Origin: Tautonia plasticadhaerens
GTDB lineage: Bacteria; Planctomycetota; Planctomycetia; Isosphaerales; Isosphaeraceae
Reading direction: 5' to 3'
NCBI RefSeq assembly: GCF_007752535.1
Contig: NZ_CP036426.1
Location: forward strand, 6,944,001 to 7,008,000
Length of the DNA: 64,000 nucleotides
Each line of letters opens with the position of its first letter. The first letter of the stretch is position 1. Below, in pieces: positions 42,289 through 51,930 of this stretch. The notes beneath the pieces are model-generated. The model was given only the letters and a program-made list of their open reading frames with translations. It was not told the DNA's origin and did no database searches. The position numbers were made by a program, and so were the translations under genes.

Positions 42289-42676
42289 CTACGATCAAGT
42301 CCCCGTCCAGAGAACCTCAAGGCCATACACGTCCCGAATGGGGTGCCCACGCGCCGCCCTCCATCGCTTGGCCCCTCGAATCGCCCATCATGCGCTCAGA
42401 GCCTGTTCCAAGTGGGGCGTCGATCGCAGTCTGGGAGGGCGGATGTATGCAGCGTCGACCAGGCTCCCGGCCGTGACCGTCGTCAGGCGGCGGCCGGTCA
42501 GGGCACAGGTGTAGTTGTAGGCCGCGACCACATCGAGTCGGAATCGGGTCGAGCACCCGCTCCCCCTCGCCAGATTTGAGTCTGCCTCCCGACCCGTCTC
42601 GGTCGATGTCTCATCCTCCCTGTCGATCGGTCACGGCTCGCCAACCAGGACCCCGAGGGCCAATCGCTCCTAAGGC

Positions 42677-43969
42677 ACCAGAAAGAAGCTACGTCTTCCG
42701 TGGCCTGCCTCGCTTACGAGGGATCTTCACGAACCACTTCTCAAGCGACGGCAGGCGGATCACCTCGGCCTCCAACGCCTCCATCTCCTCGGGCTTCAGC
42801 CTGACCCCCTTGGCGTAGGTCGTCTCCACCAGGCTGACCACCGGGTGCTTCCGCTTCCAGGTCATCGATCGGGCGAATCCCAACACCGCCTCCACCGAGT
42901 CCAGCAGCGACCCGTTCCAGTGCATCTCCAGCACGCCCCAGCACCGCTCGATCGGGTTGTACTTGCTGTGGTACGGCGGGTAGTACGCCAACTGCACCAC
43001 CAGGCGATACTTGCGGGCGAAGGCCACGATCCGCTTGAGGAACTGGCTCCGCCGGCTGTGGTTCTCCGGGCCGTTGTCCAGGTTGATCACCAGCGTCTTG
43101 ACCCGCAGGAACCGCAGGCGGACGCCCTCCCACCATTGCTCCAGGCGATCGGCGATGAAGTCGCTGGTGACCTTCGACCGGGCCATGTACAGCCACAGGT
43201 CGTCGTGCTCGGGCAGGAAGATGCCGAAGGGGGTCAGCGTCGCCACGGGCTTGAAGTCGTGATCCGCCGCCTTCGTGCCGGTCCGGCTCCGGCCCCGCCG
43301 TGAGAAGGGGCCGACATGCACCGTCGCCTTGGCGTCGATCGAGAGCCGCAGGGTGCCCCTGGCCCGATCCGCCTCGGGGTTGACCGCCTTCAGTTGATCG
43401 AAGATGGCATCGGTCTGCGGGACTCTTTTTGGGGGCGGCACTTGGCCACCCTGGAGAGGCGATAGCCCAGCAGGTTCAGCTTGGTGTTGATGGTCTGCTG
43501 GGTGGGCAACTCCTCGTCGGTGTAGCCCTTCGTGGCGATCAACTGGCGTCGGACCTCGGCGGCACTGATCCGGGTGAAGAGCCCCTTGGTCTGGAACTTG
43601 GGGTCGGCCTGGCTCTGCCCGTCGGCGATGCTGCGGATGTCATCGAGGAGTCGGGGCAAGTGCTCCTCGGCGGGCTTGCGACGGCGGGCCGAGAAGGCGT
43701 CCACGCAGGTCATGCCCGAGCGGAGTTCGTGCGTGCCCTTGCGGATGGTCTCCCGGCACCAGCCGAGATGCTCCTGGGCCCAGCGTTGTCCACCCCGCCC
43801 CATCGCTGCGACGGTCTTGGCCATGAAGACTCGCTTCGGACTGCCCTTGAGGGCCTTGGCGGCATCGATGAGGACGGGGATCATCTCGGGGCTGGGCCGC
43901 ATCTGCGTATCTCCTTGATCTCCTGGTGCGAAGGTCTCAGGATACGGAAGAGTTTTGTCCTTTCAATCC
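42677..43969 (-). mobile_element. ISAzo13-family insertion sequence
   Basis: The transposase fills the element. The ends form an imperfect inverted repeat with about 18 of 27 matching bases (GAAAG, TCTTCCGT and CCTG in the same spacing) at about 42681-42707 and 43939-43965. An 8-base direct repeat CCTAAGGC flanks it at 42669-42676 and 43970-43977, likely the target-site duplication. It lies 350 bases from the IS3 element; the gap between them (42320-42668) holds no gene I can recognise. Confidence 0.65.
42689..43902 (-). CDS. ISAzo13-family transposase, two frames joined at an A-run
   Basis: The N-terminal frame (43902 down to 43390) encodes MRPSPEMIPVLIDAAKALKG, a helix-turn-helix (GRGGQRWAQEHLGWCRETIR) and TINTKLNLLGYRLSRVAKCR. 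The C-terminal frame (43441 down to 42689) continues KRVPQTDAIFDQLKAVN and holds the DDE core: LRLSIDAKATVHVGPFSR, LVINLDNGPENHSRR and PPYHSKYNPIERCWGVLE. The frames meet at CCCCCAAAAAGAG near 43425, where a -1 slip on AAA gives the continuous PQKRVPQTDAIF. This could be programmed slippage or a single-base deletion. All catalytic residues are present. AAGGAG lies 8 bases before ATG 43902. Confidence 0.82.
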
Positions 43970-43977
43970 CCTAAGGC

Positions 43978-44442
43978 GTGAAGTAGGTGCTGATCAATAC
44001 ACGGCACGCCGCCCGGCGGAATTCCGCGTCGTGAAGGTCGGCCTCGAAGGTCGGAGAATACGAGGCGTAGCGTGCCGTTCGCGGTGTGTCCACCGGCCCA
44101 CCGTCCTCACGCAATTCGTTCCAGCAGCCATCGCTCCCGAGGTGGAAGATCGGGAGGCGTACGTCGGGCCGCTAGCTCCTGCGATGGGCGACGACGCTCC
44201 AATACGAGCAGAGGCGAATGGGCCCGCGGGGCCTTTGCGAAGGAACTGTGAAGACGATGGCCTATTTTGGACAGAATCGTTGCTAGGCCCCGATCTCCGC
44301 GGATCGGCGACGATCCGCTCCCTCTGCGGCCGGTTGACCGGGCCGCATCCAGCAAGCGTGGGGCGGTCGGCGTCTGCCCCCGCTTGCCTGGGGTAGGGTC
44401 GTCGGGGTGACGATCCCCGTCGGGACCCGGTCGGACGTTTAG
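43978..44442. other. gene-free stretch next to the IS cluster
   Basis: About 465 bases between the ISAzo13 element and the broken DUF1080 gene. No gene is recognised. Near 44403-44419 CGGGG-TGACGAT-CCCCG could be a weak hairpin terminator for the minus-strand genes to the right. Confidence 0.3.
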
Positions 44443-45366
44443 TCAGCGGCCGGTGCGAGGCGCAGGGGCGGGAGGGCCGACCGGTCGCTCGTCGCGGAAC
44501 TCGGGCGGAGTCGCGTCGATCGGCCTGATTTGTCCGCGGCGAAAGAACATCTCCGCGCCCTCGGATTGCAATTGCAGCCGGCCCGCCACCAGGGGCACTT
44601 CGCGCCCGTCGAGCCGGCGGCGGAGGTTGGTAACGGCGAGGCTCGGCTCGCCGTTGACGACGTGGATCGCCCGCGGACCGAAGCAGATCAGCTCCAGGGC
44701 ATTCCACTGCCCGACGGGGCGCTCGCGGTCGCCGCGGTTGAGGATGCCGGCCGTCGTCCCGACGAACGGGCGGCCGTCGGGCCGATACCGGATCGACTGG
44801 GAAGGGTAGCGCCGTTCCGGGGCAGGGATCCCCTCGCCGCGGACGTCGGCCACGACGCGGGCCCCGTGGGCGCCGGGGACGCCGTAGAAGTCGCCCGTCT
44901 CACCGCCTTCGAGGATGCCGAATTGCGCCGATTCGAGCCAGCCGGTGGCCGGGTCGGGCGCGCCGACCCCGTGGTACATCAGCCCGCTGTCGCGAGGGAG
45001 GTCCGCCCGCGGTGGGAAGCGCTCGTCGCCCCACTTGAATTCGAGCCAGAGCCGGTAGTTGCAGAACGCCTCCGCCGTCGTCAGGCCGCCGAGGGCCTCG
45101 CCGGAGATCCGAATGGCCGACTCGCCGTCCTCCGTGACGACCCGGAAGACGCCCAGGGGGTCGCGGTTCGCGGGCGTCGGCCGTGCCTCGCCGGGGGGCG
45201 TGCCCAGGATCGGCTCCTAGCCGGCCAAGTCGCGGCCGTTGAAGAGGTCGATCCAGCCGCCGTCGTCCGGGTCGTCCGAATCGTCTCGGAGCGGCGCCGG
45301 GGCCGCGGCGAGGGGGCCACCAACGGCCAGTAGGGCTGTCAGGATCGGGACTAGGATGGTCGTCAT
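44443..45366 (-). pseudogene. DUF1080 (3-keto-disaccharide hydrolase-like) gene with an in-frame TAG
   Basis: From ATG 45366 one frame of 307 sense codons runs to 44443 except for a TAG at codon 50 (45219-45217). Before it come a signal peptide (MTTILVPILTALLAVGG) and GGWIDLFNGRDLAG; after it EPILGTPPGEARPTPANRDP, then FCNYRLWLEFKWGDERFPPR, DSGLMYHGVG, NALELICFGPRAIHVVNG and LQSEGAEMFFRRGQIRPI, the full DUF1080 jelly roll. The family consensus has Trp at the stop (G-x-D-L-x-G-W), so TGG to TAG is the simplest cause. DUF1080 proteins bind or cleave glycosides, and some hydrolyse 3-keto-glucosides. The gene lies 51 bases after the PVC haem gene on the same strand, probably one operon. Confidence 0.85.
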
Positions 45367-45417
45367 CGGGGCGCCTCGGGTCGATCGGGCCGGGGGCGGT
45401 TCCGTTCGCGACGCCCC

Positions 45418-48400
45418 TCAGGGCGCCGCCTCCGTCTGGTCCTGCAGGAACGCTAGCAGGTCCCGCAACTGGTCGCTCGACAGCACGAGGCCGAGGCCGT
45501 CGGGCATGATCGAGGTCGACTGCCGCTGCATCCGCTCGATCCGGTTGCGGGCGATCCGGCGCTCCTGGCGGGTCGAATCGAGGAGCACCACGAGGTCTTG
45601 CGTCTGCCGGCCGATGATGCCGGAGTGGAGCTGGCCGTCGACCGTCTCGACCAGGTAGTTCTCGAACCCCTGGGCGATCGTGGAGCCGGGGAAGAGGATC
45701 GATTCGAGCAGGTCGTGCGCGGAGCGGCTGGCGCCGATGCCGGTCAGATCCGGGCCGATCGCGCCGCCTTGGGTGCCGATCCGGTGGCAGGCCGAGCAGG
45801 CCGCCTCCTCGCCGAAATAGACGGCGCGGCCGCGTTCGGGGTCGCCGCCCCGGATCAGGGGGAGGTAGCGGGCCAGCTCCTCCGCCTGCTGCTCCCGGGC
45901 GGAGTGCAGCCGGTCGAGGAGCCGCTCGGCGTCGGGGCGCGCAGCGGCGGGCAGACGCTCGACCAGGGCTTCAACCTCGCCCTCCGGCGGGCGCCAGCCG
46001 CCGTCGACGCGGGCGGCGAGGAAGGCGACGATCGCCGCGGCCGTCCGGTCGTCGGCGGGGCGGCCGAGCAGCGGCAGCAGGACCGAGGGGGAAATGAGCG
46101 CCTCGTCGCGGGCGGCCGACAGGACCCGTTCGAGCTGGCCGGGGGCCAGTTCCGAGCGAGCGAGCACCTCGGCCGCGGCGAGCTGGTCGACCGGCCGGCC
46201 GGCGTCTCCCAGGCGGTCGAGCAGCCAGCCGAACGCCTCGGGGGAAGGCCGAGGCCGGCTCCGGGCCACCGCGCGGAGCAGCACCAGCCGCAGGCCATCG
46301 TCGATCACCGCGTCTTCGGCCAGGGCGGCCAGCCTCGGGGCGTGCTCGTCGGGGGCTAGGGCCGCGGCGGTCGCGGCGGCGAGGTTGCGGATCGCCGGGT
46401 CGGGGTCGTCCAGAGCGCGGCCGATGGCCCGGCTCCAGGCCGGGGGCACCTCGGCCGCGAGCGAGCGGACCATCGCCTCCAGCAGCAGCCGACGACCCGG
46501 GCCGGAGATCCCCGGCTCGTCGCCGGCGACGCCCCGGGCCACCAGCCCGGCGACCTCCTCGCGGCCCTGGAAGGCCTGGACCAGCGCGTCGAGACGCTGC
46601 CGCTGCTCGGGGGACGGGGCGTCGTCCCGGAGCCAGGAGCGGATCAGGCCGGCGGCGTGGTCGGCCCACTCGGAGTGGCGCTCCAGGATCTCCAGGGCAG
46701 TCCGGCGCAGCCGGGGGTCGTCCGCCCCGGTACGCGCTACCAGCGCCTCGCGATCGAGGCACGCGTGCGGGGGCTGGTCCAGCAGCAGCAGGGCCGCCCG
46801 CTGCACGTCGGGCTCGGGCCGCTCCAGGGCCGATCGGAGTCCGGCCGCGTCGGCATGCTTCGAGGCGGCGTAGATGAGCGCGTGCTCCAGGAAGGGATCG
46901 GGCCGCTCGGCCAGGGCGTCCCAGAGGGCGTCCAGGCTCGACGGGCCGCCGCAATGGGCCAGCGCCTCGGCGGCGGCCAGGCGAACGGCGGGGTCGGGGG
47001 CCGAGAGCAGCGTTCGGAGACGAGGCTCGCCGCCGCGGTCGCCGACCAGGGCCAGGCAGCGCGCGGCGACCATGACCAGCTCGGCATCGTCCCCATCCAG
47101 GGCCGAGCGGAGGGCCTCCGCCGAGGTCGGGCCGGGGCACCGGGCGAGCAACCAGAAGGCCCGCTGCTTCACCTCCCGGTCGTCGGCCGTCGGCAGCCAG
47201 GCACGCAGGGCGTCCGGCGCGCGGTCGGGCCGACGGGCCAGCTCGGCGACCGCCCGGTCGGCGACCATCGGCCTCGGGTCGGCCAGCCGATCGGCCAGCT
47301 CGGCCTCGGTCGCCCCGTCCCAGTCGAGGGCGAGGCCCCACGGGTCGGACGGCGCGGATCGGGGCGTCTCGTGGCGCACCCGGTAGATGCCGCCGGGCGC
47401 CCGGGTGGGCCGGATCTTCCCGGTGGGGCAGTGCTGGACGTACCAGGCGCCGGTGTCGATCACCAGCAAGCTGCCGTCGGCGTCCTCCAGGACGTCCGAG
47501 GGGTGGAAGTCCGGGTCGTCGGTGGTGAGGAAGCTCGCATCGCGGCTCGACTTGGTCGAGCCGCGGCGGACCAGGACGTGCCGGGCGACCTTGCGCGTGT
47601 TGTGCTGGGCCGAGAGCAGGTCGCCGCGCATCGCCTCGGGCCACATCGGGCCCCGGAGCCGGGCGACACCGCTGATGCCGGTCACGGGCAGCAGCGACAC
47701 CGGGGGCAGCGGCTCGCCGGTGACGACGTGGAACGTCTCGTCCGTGTACGAATTCTGCGGGTAGAGGGCCCCCTCGACCAGATGCACGAGGGCATCGCGG
47801 AGCCCGCCGCTGGGATCCTGGAACCAGTTGTCTGTGCCGATGATCGAGCCGTCGGGCAGGAAGGCGACCTCGACCAGGTTGGTGAACCCCCGGGAGACGA
47901 CCTCGGGGCCCGAGCCGTCGGGGTTGCACCGCAGCAGCGCACCGTTGGTCCCGGCCAGGACCGTGCCGTCGGCCCGATGCAACCGATAGCCGTCCGGGTT
48001 GCCCATGGTCATGTAGAGCCGGTCGTCCGGGCCGAAGATCAGCCCGTGGAGGCTGCCGTTGTCGCGGTGGCCGAAGCCGCCGAGGATCGCGGTGCGGTCG
48101 TCGGCTCGGCCGTCGCCGTCGCGGTCGACGAAGGCGACGAGGTCGGGCGGGTCGGCGACGTACAGCGCCCCGTCGCGCCAGGCAAGGCCCATGGGGAAGA
48201 CGAGGTCGTCGGCGAAGACCTCGGCGTGGTCGAACCGGCCGTCGCCGTCGCGGTCCTCCAGCCGGGTGACCCGGCAGTTGCGGGCCTGGACCGACAGCTC
48301 CTCGTAGAGGTCGTTGCCCGACGACTCGGCCACGTACAGCCGCCCGCGGTCGTCCCAGGCAGCGAACATGGGGAAGCGGATCAGCGGCTCGCCGGCCACG

Positions 48401-48522
48401 CGCTCGACCGAGAAGCCGGGGGGCACTCGGAGTCGATCGGACAGGTCGTCGGCCGCCAGGGGCGCGGCCGATAGGGCCAGCGGGGTGAGCAGCCCCGCGA
48501 CGAGGTATCGCGGCATCGCCAT
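45418..48522 (-). CDS. PVC-type exported haem protein (propeller + HEAT + CxxCH)
   Basis: The 1034-residue protein has a signal peptide (YLVAGLLTPLALSAAPLAAD). Residues about 28-400 form a PVC membrane-bound-dehydrogenase-type propeller (GFSVERVAGEPLIRFPMFAA, RVTRLEDRDGDGRFDHAEVF, GTNGALLRCNPDGSGPEVVS, NWFQDPSGG, VLEDADGSLLVIDTGAWYVQ, GKIRPTRAPGGIYRV). Residues about 410-840 are HEAT repeats (DRAVAELARRPDRAPDALRA and similar). The C-terminal haem domain has CSACH (Cys909, Cys912, His913), GGAIGPDLTGIG and SIMPDGLGLVLSSDQ. Such proteins are thought to be exported electron-transfer proteins linked to sugar oxidation. ATG 48522 has GAGATTGAG upstream. The DUF1080 gene follows; sugar substrates fit that pairing. 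Confidence 0.9.
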   Translation of the reverse strand: MAMPRYLVAGLLTPLALSAAPLAADDLSDRLRVPPGFSVERVAGEPLIRFPMFAAWDDRGRLYVAESSGNDLYEELSVQARNCRVTRLEDRDGDGRFDHAEVFADDLVFPMGLAWRDGALYVADPPDLVAFVDRDGDGRADDRTAILGGFGHRDNGSLHGLIFGPDDRLYMTMGNPDGYRLHRADGTVLAGTNGALLRCNPDGSGPEVVSRGFTNLVEVAFLPDGSIIGTDNWFQDPSGGLRDALVHLVEGALYPQNSYTDETFHVVTGEPLPPVSLLPVTGISGVARLRGPMWPEAMRGDLLSAQHNTRKVARHVLVRRGSTKSSRDASFLTTDDPDFHPSDVLEDADGSLLVIDTGAWYVQHCPTGKIRPTRAPGGIYRVRHETPRSAPSDPWGLALDWDGATEAELADRLADPRPMVADRAVAELARRPDRAPDALRAWLPTADDREVKQRAFWLLARCPGPTSAEALRSALDGDDAELVMVAARCLALVGDRGGEPRLRTLLSAPDPAVRLAAAEALAHCGGPSSLDALWDALAERPDPFLEHALIYAASKHADAAGLRSALERPEPDVQRAALLLLDQPPHACLDREALVARTGADDPRLRRTALEILERHSEWADHAAGLIRSWLRDDAPSPEQRQRLDALVQAFQGREEVAGLVARGVAGDEPGISGPGRRLLLEAMVRSLAAEVPPAWSRAIGRALDDPDPAIRNLAAATAAALAPDEHAPRLAALAEDAVIDDGLRLVLLRAVARSRPRPSPEAFGWLLDRLGDAGRPVDQLAAAEVLARSELAPGQLERVLSAARDEALISPSVLLPLLGRPADDRTAAAIVAFLAARVDGGWRPPEGEVEALVERLPAAARPDAERLLDRLHSAREQQAEELARYLPLIRGGDPERGRAVYFGEEAACSACHRIGTQGGAIGPDLTGIGASRSAHDLLESILFPGSTIAQGFENYLVETVDGQLHSGIIGRQTQDLVVLLDSTRQERRIARNRIERMQRQSTSIMPDGLGLVLSSDQLRDLLAFLQDQTEAAP

Positions 48523-48773
48523 GGATCTCAATCTCTCGGCATCGGGTTCCGGCCGGGGCGCGATGAAGGTGTGGCGGATCGCTGCGGAGCGGTATCGCAA
48601 TCCGGATCGTAGCCACACGCTGATCATGAAGAACGTGGCCGGCCTGCACAACTTGATGTATGCCTAATCGGTGATCAGGAGGGGCACGGTACGCCGTTAG
48701 GCCGTCAAGGGTCCATTGTGCAGCAACTCTATTGAGTAGTTGGCCGAAGAACTCGATCTACTTTGCGCACCGA

Positions 48774-49568
48774 TCAGTAACGAAACTCGCGCCCGAACGC
48801 GGCCCGGATCACCGGGCGATCCCGGTCCTCGACGATCCCCGCGATCCCCTCGCGCAGGCGAGGGTCGTCCTTGTAGACCCCAAGGGCCGACAGGGCGGCG
48901 GTCGCGTCCGGATCCGGCTCGGACGCGACGATCCCGGCCAGGAAGTCGAGCGCGGTGGGGCGTCGGAGGATGGCGACGGCCAGGAGGAGATGCCGCTTCA
49001 GTTCGACCGAGTGGGCCCGCCGCCAGCAATCCGCGAGCGGATCGAACGCCTCGGGCAGCCGGGACTTGCCCAGCGCCCTGGCCGCCGCCTCGCAGGCGAC
49101 GGGATTGGCCGGATCGGGGTAATTGGCGACCAGTGGCAGGTTCTCCCCAGCATCCACCGCCAGAAGGCCGCCGAGGTATTCGGAGAACACCTCGGGATCG
49201 CGGTCGCCGAGGCGGACTTTCAGCCGCAGCACCAGGCCGGCGGCCTCGTTCCCGACGCCCCCCAGCGCCCCGGCCGCCGCGATCCGCACGTCCCTGGCGG
49301 GATCGGCCATGGCATCGACCAGCACCGGCAGGGAGCGGACACCCTCGGCCCGCGCCAGGGCGACGAGGTCCGCCGCCCGCAACGGCGGCGCGGAGTCCTC
49401 CGTCTCGCCCCAGGCCGGCTCGAGCTGGACGTGGGTGGCCGCCTGCAGGTACACGCCGGTGTCCGGGTGCGCCATCCGGTCAAGCGCCTCGACGATGGCG
49501 ATCTTCTCCCGGCAGAGCTTGTCGTCCTTCAGCGGGTTGGCCAGGAAGCGGTCGAAGGGATGGCCGCT
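48774..49568 (-). pseudogene. HEAT-repeat protein, 5'-truncated
   Basis: From about 49568 down to 48774 the frame encodes a HEAT-repeat protein: PFDRFLANPLKDDKLCREKI, AIVEALDRMAHPDTGVYLQA, PPLRAADLVALARAEGV, PVLVDAMADPARDVRIAAAG, LVLRLKVRLGDRDPEVFSEY, AVAILRRPTALDFLAGIVAS and AAFGREFRY at the end. The same frame stays open to an ATG at 49844, but those 90 codons are Arg/Pro-rich shadow sequence, and no signal peptide, start or ribosome site fits the HEAT part. I infer that the 5' third of the gene is lost. HEAT proteins are scaffolds. A gene-free gap of about 250 bases (48523-48773) separates it from the PVC haem gene. Confidence 0.6.
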
Positions 49569-49911
49569 CCGATTCGATAGCAAGCCGTGTCGAGGCTCCT
49601 GTCGATTGGCCCGTCCCCGTTGCCCCGGCAATCGACCTCGGATTGACTCGGATGGGGACGACCTCAGGGGGTCGTTCGCCGGGGCGGGCCCCTCGTCGGC
49701 GTCGACTCCGGGCCGTCGGCCCCCGGGGCGCACGGACCGTGAGTCCCGGAAGCACTGTCGGTCGCGTCCGGCAATTGGTACGATGCCATCCCAGGCAGAT
49801 CGCCTAGATCGCCGCGGCCGAGGGGATCGCGTACCTCGGGGCACTCGCCGAGCGTTCGCCTCACCTGTCCCGTTCGCGGGTGGGTGACCGTCGATGGCCA
49901 GGAGTCATACC

Positions 49912-51927
49912 ATGCGAAGACGAGGGCCAAGGTGGGCGATGGTGGCCGCGTCCCTGATCGCCGCCGCGACCACGGCGATCGGGCAGGTTGCAGCCGCTCG
50001 GGCGTCGGACGTCCGCGATGAGTCGTTCTTCATCGAACGGGTCTACCCGGTCCTGCAGGCGGTGCAGTGCGAGCGGTGCCACAGCGACAACGGCGTGGCC
50101 TCGGGCACGCTCCTCGAATTCCCGGACCCGGATGCCGACGAGGCCCGGATCGAGGCGTTCGGGCTCTCGATGATCGACCTCGTCGACCCGGGTGACCCCC
50201 TGCAATCGCTCTTGCTAACGAAACCGACGAGGCGGATCGACCACACCGGCGGCCGTCGGATCAGGCCCGACAGCGATGAAGAGGCGCTGTTGCTGGACTG
50301 GGTCACCTACCTGGCCGGCCTCACCGAGGACGAGGTGCGCCAGGCCCGCGAGAAGATCGCCCGGGCCGAGCCGACGGGCCTGGAGACCCTGACGGTACGC
50401 CGGCTGACGCACAGCCAGTACAACCACACCGTCCGCGACCTCCTCGGCGACCTGTCCCAGCCCGCCAACGGCTTCCCGAAGGAAGATTTCATCAACGGCT
50501 TCCGAAACCAGGTCGAGGGGCAGGGTGTCTCGCCGTTGCAGGCCGAGGCCTACGGCAAGGCGGCCGAGCGCCTCGCCCTGGCCGCCTTCCGGGGCGGCGA
50601 CCACCACGGCCTGATCCCCCGCCAGCCCGAGTCGCCGACCGATGCCGAGGCCGCCGAGGAATTCGTCCGGCGATTCGGACTTAGGGCCTTCCGGCGTCCC
50701 CTGGATGGGGACGAGGTGGGCCGCTATCGCGAGATGTTCCTGCGGGAGGCCGGCCGGACGCAGGACTTCCACCGCGGAGCTTCGATCGTCATCGAGACCA
50801 TGCTGCAATCGCCCTACTTCCTGTTCCGCATCGAGGGGGGGGCGGACGGCCCGAATGCGGACTACGAGGTCGCCAGCCGGCTCTCGTACCTCCTCTGGGA
50901 CACGATGCCGAGCGACGAGCTGTTCCGGGCCGCCGCCGAGGGCGAGCTGTCGACGCCCGGACGGGTCGAGGGCGTGGCGCGCCGCCTGCTCGACGACCCC
51001 CGCGCCCGGTCGGCGATGGACGAATTCCTGGCCCAGTGGCTCCGCTTCGACCGGGTCCTGGATGCGACCAAGGACCGCCGCCGGTTCCGCGAATACAACG
51101 CCGAGGTCGCCGCCGCGATGGTGGAGGAGACGCGGCTCCTGTTCAACGAGCTGGCCTGGAACGATCGGGATTTCAGGGAGATCTTCACCGCCGACTACAC
51201 CTTCGTCAGCTCGGAGCTCGCCCGGCTCTACGACCTGACGACGCCCGAGTCGGAATTCGCGAAGGTCTCCTACCCGCCCGATTCCGGCCGTTCCGGGGTG
51301 CTCGGGCACGGCTCCTTCCTCGTCGCGACGAGCAACCCGGCGGAGACCTCTCCGACCGCCCGCGGCCTGTTCGTCCGCAATCACTTCCTCGGCCAGGAGG
51401 TCCCGCCCCCTCCCGCGGGCGTGGACACCAACCTGCCGGTCGTCACCGAGGCAGCTCCGATGACCAATCGCGAGCGGCTCGCGGTCCACCTCAACAGCGA
51501 GTCGTGCGCCTCGTGCCATCGCCTGATCGACCCGATCGGCCTCGGTTTCGAGCAGTACAACGCGATCGGCGCCTACCAGGAGACGTTGAGCCTCCAGTTT
51601 CGCGGCGGGCGGGGTGACTCGGACCGCGGGCGGGGCTCGTCGCCGATCGAGCTCGAGATCGACACCTCGGGGTACATCCAGGGCATCGAGGATTCGAGCT
51701 TCTCGACGCCGAAGGAGCTGGGCCTCCTCCTCGCCGAGAGCGAGACGTGCCAGCGATCGATCGCCAAGCAATTCTTCCGCTACGCCTTCGGTCGGCAGGA
51801 GACCGCCAACGACCAGGCGGTCATCGACGGCCTCTACGCGAAGTTCCGCGCCTCCGGATTCCGGTTCCGCGAATTGATCGTCGCCCTCGTCACATCGGAA
51901 CTCTTCCTCCAGAGAGGAGCGGATTAG
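49912..51927 (+). CDS. planctomycete cytochrome, DUF1587/1592/1588/1585 type
   Basis: The 671-residue protein has a signal peptide (MVAASLIAAATTAIGQVAAA). The N-terminal PSCyt/cytochrome part has the haem site CERCH (Cys53, Cys56, His57) in a VQCERCHSDNG context. It then has DUF1587 (LTVRRLTHSQYNHTVRDLLG), DUF1595, DUF1592 (ASRLSYLLWDTMPSDELFRA, LAQWLRFDRV), DUF1588 (RSGVLGHGSFLVATSNPAET, SPTARGLFVRNHFLGQEVPP) with a second CxxCH (CASCHRLIDPIGLGFEQYNA, Cys532/Cys535/His536), and DUF1585 (CQRSIAKQFFRYAFGR). CAGGAG precedes ATG 49912. The DUF1552 gene starts 3 bases after the stop, the standard planctomycete pair. The function is unproven; an exported redox complex is likely. Confidence 0.95.
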   Translation: MRRRGPRWAMVAASLIAAATTAIGQVAAARASDVRDESFFIERVYPVLQAVQCERCHSDNGVASGTLLEFPDPDADEARIEAFGLSMIDLVDPGDPLQSLLLTKPTRRIDHTGGRRIRPDSDEEALLLDWVTYLAGLTEDEVRQAREKIARAEPTGLETLTVRRLTHSQYNHTVRDLLGDLSQPANGFPKEDFINGFRNQVEGQGVSPLQAEAYGKAAERLALAAFRGGDHHGLIPRQPESPTDAEAAEEFVRRFGLRAFRRPLDGDEVGRYREMFLREAGRTQDFHRGASIVIETMLQSPYFLFRIEGGADGPNADYEVASRLSYLLWDTMPSDELFRAAAEGELSTPGRVEGVARRLLDDPRARSAMDEFLAQWLRFDRVLDATKDRRRFREYNAEVAAAMVEETRLLFNELAWNDRDFREIFTADYTFVSSELARLYDLTTPESEFAKVSYPPDSGRSGVLGHGSFLVATSNPAETSPTARGLFVRNHFLGQEVPPPPAGVDTNLPVVTEAAPMTNRERLAVHLNSESCASCHRLIDPIGLGFEQYNAIGAYQETLSLQFRGGRGDSDRGRGSSPIELEIDTSGYIQGIEDSSFSTPKELGLLLAESETCQRSIAKQFFRYAFGRQETANDQAVIDGLYAKFRASGFRFRELIVALVTSELFLQRGAD

Positions 51928-51930
51928 ATC

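Larger units (their letters stand above)
40988..42319 (+). mobile_element. IS3-family insertion sequence
   Basis: Two overlapping frames (orfA and orfB) make an IS3-type transposase. The ends form an imperfect inverted repeat: TGAGGGCTTCTCTGGAC (40988-41004) on the left, and on the right 42305-42319, whose reverse complement is TGAGGTTCTCTGGAC, differing by a 2-base gap. The exact outer ends are uncertain and I see no clear target-site duplication. Confidence 0.75.

Noticed and set aside
45217-45219. TAG recoding (reassigned stop) as an explanation for broken frames
   Set aside because: Other broken genes here are interrupted by TGA or by frameshifts, and intact genes end with TAG as well as TGA, so general recoding is not supported.
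45971-48649. Second minus-strand frame of about 890 codons overlapping the PVC haem gene
   Set aside because: Arg/Pro/Gly-rich out-of-frame reading of the same gene; no family features.
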